From positions 1 to 21,483 of the forward strand of contig DCHR01000033.1 in the NCBI GenBank assembly GCA_002315375.1: DNA of 21,483 nt, read 5' to 3'. The translations under genes and the position numbers were made by a program. This document shows positions 13,403-19,577 of this stretch, in pieces (the stretch's first letter is position 1; each line of letters begins with the position of its first letter). The notes under the pieces were generated by a model that saw only the letters and a list, made by a program, of their open reading frames with translations, was not told the origin of the DNA and made no database searches. This DNA is from Treponema sp. UBA1747. Lineage in GTDB: Bacteria; Spirochaetota; Spirochaetia; Treponematales; Treponemataceae.

Positions 13403-15625
13403 TTAATTCAGTTCAATATCTTCTGCAACAACAGTGAAAAGTCCTTCTGTATCATAAGCCTCAAACTTTTCAAGGATGCAAGAAATAACATGATCAGAAT
13501 ACTGCGGATCCATATTCATAAATAGAACAAGACGTTTTGTCAGAGAATAAGGAGTTGTAATATCAGTATTTCTAATTGTATCGGAAATAGCCTGTCTTAA
13601 AAGATCAGATCCTTTCCCTGTCATTTCGCCGATTAACTCCCGGCCGTCTTTTCCCCTAACGGAAAAAAGTTTTACAATCAACGACTGTCTGTTTCTTTCA
13701 GCCAGCTTAATGATATAAACAATCATTCTCATGAACTCAGGATTTGTCAGTTCATAAGCCCCTGTATAAGAATTATTCTGATGAATCAGTTTCTGTAAAG
13801 CAAGGGAAATGGATTTGCCTTCATCACCAGAAGTTTCAAATCCGTCTCTTGTTTCAGCACGTATCTTCTTTGAATCCAGAAGTGAAATAAAAAGATTTGC
13901 CAGGTCAGGATCAAACTGGCTGCCGGCGCAACGCTGTATTTCATTTCTGACTTCTTCATCGGTCAGCCGCCGGCGGTAAACACGATTACTTGTCATTGCA
14001 TCATAACTGTCTGCAAGACATAAAATACGTGCAACTTCAGGAATGTTTTTTCCGGAAAGCCCCATAGGATATCCTTTTCCGTTATACCATTCATGATGAT
14101 ATAAAACACCTTCCTTCAAACCAGGAACTGCATCAATATCGCCGATGATTTCACATCCGATGGTTGTATGAAGTCTCATAAGAGAATATTCATCCTGAAC
14201 CAGCTTACCATTTTTATTCAGAATTACATCAGGAACACCGATTTTTCCGATATCATGCATAAGACCGATGTAGTGAATATTGCGGCATTCATCTTCACTT
14301 TTTCCCATTGCTCTTGCAAGAATAACTGCATATTCGGCCACACGGATTGAATGTCCGCCTGTATATTCATCTTTTGCATCAATAGTTCCCGCAATGGTAC
14401 GAATTGTGCGAAGAGTCATTTCTCCCATATGCCGCTCACGGTTCCTGTATTCCTCAATCAAATCCCGGATTCCCTGAACGGATGAAAGAAGAAGCATAAT
14501 GACCAGAGAGATGCTGAGGAAAAATCCTGCTGCATAAAAAGGCTTCAATCGGGAAAGGAAAAGTTCCAGAACACCGGCAACAAGAACACACATCATTCCC
14601 AAAGCAGAATAGCGGTATTCCCATATACGTCCTTTTATAAGGTCAATAAAGGTTGTAACAAAGGATACAATAATTCCTGCAGCTATAAGAGCGTAATTCA
14701 AAAGAACAAAATTAAAGAAATCACTCTTTTCCAGAAGATACAAAACTGTAATAAAGATATTGACTCCAAGAATTACACCGTTAACCAGGTTATACCAGAA
14801 AGCATAACGTTTCTGCTGAATAATATTCCAATAAGAAAAAAGCGGTATAACCATAAGTGCCATTAATAGGAATACAATGACACCTGCAGCAATAGAATTC
14901 CTGAAAATTATCTGTCGGAGTCGGCTTTCACAAATGGCCCACAAGGAAAACAGAATCAGGGAATAAGAAAGCTGAATCAGGTTCGACATTTTCTTCATTA
15001 TGATGCTCAGAACCAGACAAATGATGGATGCAACAACTCCACATAATAAAAGAATCAGGTTTCCTATTACAATTATGCCGTAATGAGTCCAGATATAATT
15101 CCAGGCGCTGGATGCATGAGCCAGAACAACAACCTGAAGCTGTTTCCGGAACTTTGAAGTTCCCCACTGTTCAATGCGGATTGTTCTGTTTGCATCAGAA
15201 CGATTCAAATCGATAAAAACATAGGAACTCGGTACATTCAGAGAAAAAAGCGGGATATTATCTGTTGTGTATTCAGAACGAAGTTCCCCGTCTATATAAA
15301 TACGGATATTCTGACGGGAAGTTCTGGTAAAAAGACACATGTTATCCTGAATATCTTCTGGAACAACATTTTCAATGATTATTCTTTCGTTTTTCTCAAT
15401 ATTTTCGACATAAGGAAGATCAACGGTCTTTGCCCTACCGTCTTCATGAACAAGACGCCAGTTCTCATTGAAACTCTCATAATAAGGGGACCCAATATAT
15501 GGCTCTCCCTCGCTTCGAATATTACACTGAGCACTAAAAAGAGAAATAACTGCTACTGCAGCAAGAACAAAAGTCGCATGAAATATACTTCGGGAAACTT
15601 TATCAGACTTACTCAATTTTTCCAT
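13403..15625 (-). CDS. Membrane-bound HD-GYP cyclic di-GMP phosphodiesterase
   Basis: The 740-residue protein has an N-terminal membrane anchor (about 13-31) and an extracytoplasmic domain (about 35-178) of mostly beta character. A block of seven or so membrane helices follows (about 180-385), similar in layout to 7TMR-DISM sensors. The cytoplasmic HD-GYP domain spans about 400-590. Its motifs are GGHSIRVAEYA (423-433), HDIGKIGVPDVIL (457-469) with the HD pair, YHHEWYNGKGYPMGLSG (509-525) with GYP at 518-520, and ADSYDAMTSNRVYR (538-551). These predict hydrolysis of cyclic di-GMP in response to an external signal. The last 120 residues (from about 622) form a further domain I cannot name. AGGA lies four bases before the ATG. 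It diverges from the acetolactate synthase at 15689. Confidence 0.9.
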   Translation of the reverse strand: MEKLSKSDKVSRSIFHATFVLAAVAVISLFSAQCNIRSEGEPYIGSPYYESFNENWRLVHEDGRAKTVDLPYVENIEKNERIIIENVVPEDIQDNMCLFTRTSRQNIRIYIDGELRSEYTTDNIPLFSLNVPSSYVFIDLNRSDANRTIRIEQWGTSKFRKQLQVVVLAHASSAWNYIWTHYGIIVIGNLILLLCGVVASIICLVLSIIMKKMSNLIQLSYSLILFSLWAICESRLRQIIFRNSIAAGVIVFLLMALMVIPLFSYWNIIQQKRYAFWYNLVNGVILGVNIFITVLYLLEKSDFFNFVLLNYALIAAGIIVSFVTTFIDLIKGRIWEYRYSALGMMCVLVAGVLELFLSRLKPFYAAGFFLSISLVIMLLLSSVQGIRDLIEEYRNRERHMGEMTLRTIRTIAGTIDAKDEYTGGHSIRVAEYAVILARAMGKSEDECRNIHYIGLMHDIGKIGVPDVILNKNGKLVQDEYSLMRLHTTIGCEIIGDIDAVPGLKEGVLYHHEWYNGKGYPMGLSGKNIPEVARILCLADSYDAMTSNRVYRRRLTDEEVRNEIQRCAGSQFDPDLANLFISLLDSKKIRAETRDGFETSGDEGKSISLALQKLIHQNNSYTGAYELTNPEFMRMIVYIIKLAERNRQSLIVKLFSVRGKDGRELIGEMTGKGSDLLRQAISDTIRNTDITTPYSLTKRLVLFMNMDPQYSDHVISCILEKFEAYDTEGLFTVVAEDIELN

Positions 15626-15688
15626 AAAGTCCTTTTATTTTACTACATAATAGAAAAAAAGCAAAAACTCTGCTAAACTGTAAAGACT

Positions 15689-17449
15689 ATGAAAAAAACA
15701 GGTAGCGAAATTATTACAACTCTTTTAGAGATGCACGGTGTTACAACCGTAGCCGGAATTCCGGGTGGCTCAATTCTGCCACTTTACGATGAATTGAACA
15801 GAAGCAACATCAAGCATGTACTGGTCCGCCATGAACAGGCAGCCGGTTTCATTGCCCAGGGTATGGCTCGTTCAACCGGTTCCGTCGCTGTCTGTATGGC
15901 CACCAGCGGTCCTGGGGCTATGAACCTGCTTACAGCCATTGCTGATGCACGCTGTGACAGTGTTCCTATCATTGCAATCACAGGTCAGGTAAATACTACT
16001 CTCCTCGGTACAGATGCTTTCCAGGAAGCCGATACTTTCGGACTTTCTTTCTCTATTACAAAGCACTCTGTAATGGTAAAAGATGCAAAGGATCTTCTTA
16101 CAGTTATTCCGGAAGCATTCAAAATTGCCAAAAACGGAAGACCAGGTCCTGTCCTCATTGACGTTCCAAGAAACGTTCAGATGCAGACAGTTGAATTTGA
16201 TGCATGGCCTGAAATTGAAGATGTAAAAATCAAGGACAATGCAAATGTCCGCTTCCATACACCAACTTCTGAATATTCAGAAAAGATGGAAGCCATCTGC
16301 AGCCTTATGAAAGATGCAAAAAAACCTGTACTCTTCCTGGGTGGCGGATGCAACAGCCTTGAAGCTGCAAAAGAACTGGAAAAATTCCTTGCAGCCTACA
16401 AACTTCCTGTAACAGTAAGCCTTATGGGAATTGGGGCTGTTCCAAAATCTTCTGATGTATGGACAGGAATGGTCGGTATGCACGGATCTTATGCCGCAAA
16501 CTACGCCATGTACAACTCAGACCTGGTTATTGCAGCAGGTGTTCGTTTTGATGACCGTGCAACAGGTGTTGTTGCAAAGTTCTGTCCAAATGCAAAGCTT
16601 GTTCACATTGATATTGATGCAGCTGAAGTTGATAAAATCATCGATTCTGATGTTTCAATTGTTGCTGATGTTGAATCTGTATTCCCTATTCTTACAACTC
16701 TGGTTTCAGAAAAGAAAGGTGATTTTGACGCAGGCACCGCAGACCGCAAAAACTGGATGGCGGAAATTACAAAAGTAAAAGCCGACACAGATTCAATTAC
16801 AGAAGGTCGTCCTTCAGGAATGGATAAAACAAATCCTCGCGAATTTATTTCTACCATTCCACAGGTTGCAGAAAAAGCCGGAATCAAAGGAAGCGACCTT
16901 ATTGTTACAACAGACGTTGGTCAGCACCAGATGTTCGCAGCACAGTATTACCCTGTTGAAAAAGCAAGAACCTTCCTTACTTCAGGAAGTCTTGGAACTA
17001 TGGGATTCGGTCTTCCTGCCGCTTTGGGTGCCGCTCTTGCAAATCCTGATAAACGCATTGTCTGTTTCTCAGGTGACGGTTCCATCATGATGAACATTCA
17101 GGAAATGGCAACTCTTGCAGAACAGAACCTGGCTGTAACAGTTATCATTTTCGTAAATGGAACTCTGGGCATGGTTTACCAGCAGCAGAAATACCTCTTC
17201 GACAAAAACTATAGTGCTTCCGTATTCGGAAAGAACCCTGACATTCTGAAAATTGCAGAAGGATTCGGAATTGAAGCTGTAAACGCTGACACCGACAAAG
17301 AATGGTACATGAAAGCCTTTGACGCAAACCGCGCAAACAAACCTTGCGTAGTAACAGTCACAGTTGGTTGCGAAGAAGACGTTCTCCCATTCGTTCCAGG
17401 CGGAAAAGCAAACATCGACGCAATTAGAAGTCTTGAAAAACTGAACTAA
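15689..17449 (+). CDS. ilvB: Acetolactate synthase large subunit, isozyme I-like
   Basis: This second acetolactate synthase (586 residues) is closer to E. coli IlvB (isozyme I) than to the other copy here. Shared phrases are GIPGGSILPLYDEL (23-36), RHEQAAGFIAQGMAR (47-61, catalytic Glu49), ITGQV, TSGSLGTMGFGLPAALGAALANPDKR, and FSGDGSIMMNIQEMAT (460-475). The thiamine-diphosphate motif runs from GDGS (462) to N490; the usual NN reads VN here. It converts two pyruvates to 2-acetolactate or forms 2-aceto-2-hydroxybutyrate. No small regulatory subunit gene follows. The methylase gene starts three bases after the stop. No Shine-Dalgarno is visible before the ATG; TAAACT at 15674-15679 may be the -10 box. 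A catabolic, acetoin-forming role is possible but less likely given the similarity to isozyme I. Confidence 0.92.
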   Translation: MKKTGSEIITTLLEMHGVTTVAGIPGGSILPLYDELNRSNIKHVLVRHEQAAGFIAQGMARSTGSVAVCMATSGPGAMNLLTAIADARCDSVPIIAITGQVNTTLLGTDAFQEADTFGLSFSITKHSVMVKDAKDLLTVIPEAFKIAKNGRPGPVLIDVPRNVQMQTVEFDAWPEIEDVKIKDNANVRFHTPTSEYSEKMEAICSLMKDAKKPVLFLGGGCNSLEAAKELEKFLAAYKLPVTVSLMGIGAVPKSSDVWTGMVGMHGSYAANYAMYNSDLVIAAGVRFDDRATGVVAKFCPNAKLVHIDIDAAEVDKIIDSDVSIVADVESVFPILTTLVSEKKGDFDAGTADRKNWMAEITKVKADTDSITEGRPSGMDKTNPREFISTIPQVAEKAGIKGSDLIVTTDVGQHQMFAAQYYPVEKARTFLTSGSLGTMGFGLPAALGAALANPDKRIVCFSGDGSIMMNIQEMATLAEQNLAVTVIIFVNGTLGMVYQQQKYLFDKNYSASVFGKNPDILKIAEGFGIEAVNADTDKEWYMKAFDANRANKPCVVTVTVGCEEDVLPFVPGGKANIDAIRSLEKLN

Positions 17450-17452
17450 TTT

Positions 17453-18178
17453 ATGAAACCTGCTCTTTACCTTTTTCCGGTTACTCTCGGTGACACTACT
17501 GCAACTGATCCTGAAGATGTAAAAAAAGTGCTTCCTGATTATAACCGGGAAATCCTGGTTACAGTAAAGCACTTTATCGTTGAAAATATCCGTTCAGCCC
17601 GGCGCTTTCTTAAAGCCTGCGACAAGTCCATCGATATTGATACCCTCACCTTCTATGAACTGAACCGTCATACTGATCTGAAAATTGTAGGTGATTACCT
17701 TAAGCCTCTGGAAAAAGGTGAAAGTGTCGGAATCATTTCAGAAGCTGGGTGTCCGGCCATTGCTGACCCGGGCGCAGATGTAGTTGCCATTGCACAGGAA
17801 AAAGGATTTGATGTAATTCCACTGGTTGGACCTTCTTCCATAATTATGAGTGTTATGGCTTCAGGCTTTAACGGCCAGAGTTTTGCCTTCAACGGTTACC
17901 TTCCTGTTGAAGGGCCTGAACGCACAAAAAAAATCCGCCAGTTGGAAACCAAAGTCTACAATGAGGATCAGACCCAGATTTTTATTGAAACTCCATACCG
18001 TAACGGAAAGCTTATGGAAGCCATTGTGAGCACCTGCCGTCCCCAGACAAAATTCTGTATTGCCTGTGATATTACAGGAAAAACGGAATATATCAAAACA
18101 AAAACCTGCGAACAGTGGAAAAAACAGGGGCTCCCTGATCTTGGGAAAACTCCTGCAATCTTCCTGATCTATAAATAA
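17453..18178 (+). CDS. RsmI-like tetrapyrrole-methylase-family methyltransferase
   Basis: The 241-residue protein belongs to the S-adenosylmethionine-dependent tetrapyrrole (corrin/porphyrin) methylase family and is related to RsmI, which 2'-O-methylates C1402 of 16S rRNA. Key segments are YLFPVTLGD (6-14), FIVENIRSARRFLK (41-54), GIISEAGCPAIADPGADVVA (93-112), PLVGPSSIIMSVMASGFNGQ (122-141), and FIETPYRN. RsmI normally begins with LYLVATPIGN and has a C-terminal extension; both differ here. It strongly resembles a short RsmI paralogue I recall from Bacteroidetes, so a related role in RNA methylation is a reasonable guess. It starts three bases after the acetolactate synthase stop without its own Shine-Dalgarno, so translation is probably coupled. 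The biological link to that neighbour is unclear. Confidence 0.82.
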   Translation: MKPALYLFPVTLGDTTATDPEDVKKVLPDYNREILVTVKHFIVENIRSARRFLKACDKSIDIDTLTFYELNRHTDLKIVGDYLKPLEKGESVGIISEAGCPAIADPGADVVAIAQEKGFDVIPLVGPSSIIMSVMASGFNGQSFAFNGYLPVEGPERTKKIRQLETKVYNEDQTQIFIETPYRNGKLMEAIVSTCRPQTKFCIACDITGKTEYIKTKTCEQWKKQGLPDLGKTPAIFLIYK

Positions 18179-18211
18179 AAAAGGACCATATACTATACGC
18201 ATACAGTCCTT
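18175..18211 (-). terminator. Intrinsic terminator of the second aldo/keto reductase
   Basis: On the minus strand AAGGAC (18206-18211) pairs with GTCCTT (18181-18186) and is followed by a T-rich tract. The tract overlaps the stop codon of the convergent methylase gene. The loop is 19 bases, so the hairpin is only moderately strong. Confidence 0.45.
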
Positions 18212-18212
18212 C

Positions 18213-18235
18213 TGCCTTGTTTCTGGTACAAGGCA
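18213..18235. repeat. Hairpin between convergent methylase and reductase genes
   Basis: TGCCTTGT (18213-18220) and ACAAGGCA (18228-18235) form a perfect 8-bp stem with a 7-base loop. There is no T tract next to it. It may help to end the methylase transcript or to stabilise either 3' end. Confidence 0.45.
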
Positions 18236-18288
18236 ACCAATGTTTTCCTTCTAACTTTTTGTTCTATCGAATCGACTTCACGATTCTG

Positions 18289-19398
18289 CTATTTGGTCAA
18301 TTCAGCAAGTTCCGCCATAATTTTTGGAACATCAATGCTCTGTGGACAATGACCTGTACAGGCACCGCACTGAACACAATCTTTCGGCATTCCTTCAGAC
18401 TTAACATGTTCAAGTCCGTGCAAAGCCCATGGTCCCTGAAGTTTATACTGATTATAAACTTTAAGAATTTCAGGAATATTGATCTGAACAGGGCAACCAT
18501 CTGTACAATAACGGCATGCTGTACAAGGAACCTGAACCTGTTCATGGAAAATATCACAGGCTTTGAATAAAAGTTTTTCTTCATCATCTGTAAGTGGAGC
18601 CAGGTTTTCAAAGGTTCTTACATTATCAACGGCCTGTTCCAGAGTAGACATTCCTGAAAGGCTTACCATAAGAGCCGGAAGTCTCATAAGCCAGCGGAAA
18701 GCCCATGAAGCAATGCTCCAGTCCGGATGAGCTTCTTTCAGAAGTTTTTCGGCATCCGGAGTCAAACTTGCAAGACGACCGCCACGAACGCTTTCCATAG
18801 CAATAACAGGAATATTACGGCTTGAAAGAATTTCGTATTCCTTCTTTGTATTTCCATACATCCAGTCAAAATAATTCAGCTGAATCTGTGCAAAATCCCA
18901 CTGACGGAGGCTGGCAAATTTCTCAAGAGTCTGAACAGAAGCATGGGAACTGAAACCAAGATAAGTAATACGTCCTGCTTTCTGTTGTTCAACAAAATAA
19001 TCTACAGCTCCCGAATCAATATATTTCTGCATATTGCTGTCCAGAATACAATGAATCAGGTAAAAATCGATGTGATCTGTATTCATGCGTTCCAGCTGGG
19101 CTTCAAAGCATTTTTTATAATCTTTTTCTGCATCGATATTGAACTTTGTAGCAAGATAATAAGAATCACGCGGATATTTCACCATTACATCGCCTAAGAA
19201 TTTTTCTGAAGCACCACCGCCGTGATAAACATGGGCTGTATCATAATAATTGATCCCATTTTTCATACAGTGGTCAATTATGGCACTGGCTTTTTCATAA
19301 TCGATATCTTTATCTTTTCCGCCTTCCATAATAGGGAGACGCATATTTCCCATTCCTAAAAGGGAAAGTTCAATGTCTTTGAAGGATTTTTTTACCAT
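18289..19398 (-). CDS. Aldo/keto reductase with C-terminal double 4Fe-4S domain
   Basis: A 369-residue oxidoreductase with an aldo/keto reductase barrel (about 1-280) and a ferredoxin-like C-terminus. The catalytic tetrad is D53 and Y58 (YYDTAHVYHGG), K85 (ATKF) and H116 (DFYLIHC). The cluster ligands are C292, C295, C298 and C302 (CTACRYCTDGCP) and C341, C344, C347 and C351 (CVQCGACTGHCPQSIDVP). This architecture is common in anaerobic Firmicutes and spirochaetes; substrates are unknown. It shares layout with the protein at 5505-6542, but the barrels differ considerably, so the two are probably not a recent duplication. AGGAG lies nine bases before the ATG at 19398. It is flanked by terminators and appears to be transcribed alone. 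Confidence 0.87.
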   Translation of the reverse strand: MVKKSFKDIELSLLGMGNMRLPIMEGGKDKDIDYEKASAIIDHCMKNGINYYDTAHVYHGGGASEKFLGDVMVKYPRDSYYLATKFNIDAEKDYKKCFEAQLERMNTDHIDFYLIHCILDSNMQKYIDSGAVDYFVEQQKAGRITYLGFSSHASVQTLEKFASLRQWDFAQIQLNYFDWMYGNTKKEYEILSSRNIPVIAMESVRGGRLASLTPDAEKLLKEAHPDWSIASWAFRWLMRLPALMVSLSGMSTLEQAVDNVRTFENLAPLTDDEEKLLFKACDIFHEQVQVPCTACRYCTDGCPVQINIPEILKVYNQYKLQGPWALHGLEHVKSEGMPKDCVQCGACTGHCPQSIDVPKIMAELAELTK

Positions 19399-19484
19399 AC
19401 TAATTGCTCCTGACTGTAAGTATAACAGATGAACTGTTTTCCGATATAAATATCTTTGCGAATTTTATAACAAAAAATAACCAC

Positions 19485-19500
19485 GCCGATTTGTCTCGGC
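19485..19500. repeat. Small hairpin upstream of the second aldo/keto reductase
   Basis: GCCGA (19485-19489) and TCGGC (19496-19500) form a 5-bp stem. On the minus strand it is followed a few bases later by a T-rich run, so it may back up the dikinase terminator just upstream of it. Confidence 0.3.
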
Positions 19501-19513
19501 TAACGCCTCGAAG

Positions 19514-19547
19514 AAAAAAAAGCCTCCGAAACTTGCGTCCCGGAGGC
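19514..19547 (-). terminator. Intrinsic terminator of the pyruvate phosphate dikinase gene
   Basis: GCCTCCG (19522-19528) and CGGAGGC (19541-19547) form a perfect 7-bp stem, followed on the minus strand by eight T residues (19514-19521). It lies about 30 bases after the dikinase stop. Confidence 0.75.
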
Positions 19548-19577
19548 CTTTATTAAAGCTTATTGCTTAAAGTCTAA

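Noticed and set aside
17069..17572. 167-codon minus-strand open frame over the end of the second ilvB
   Set aside because: It is the antisense shadow of a conserved enzyme and of the start of the methylase gene.
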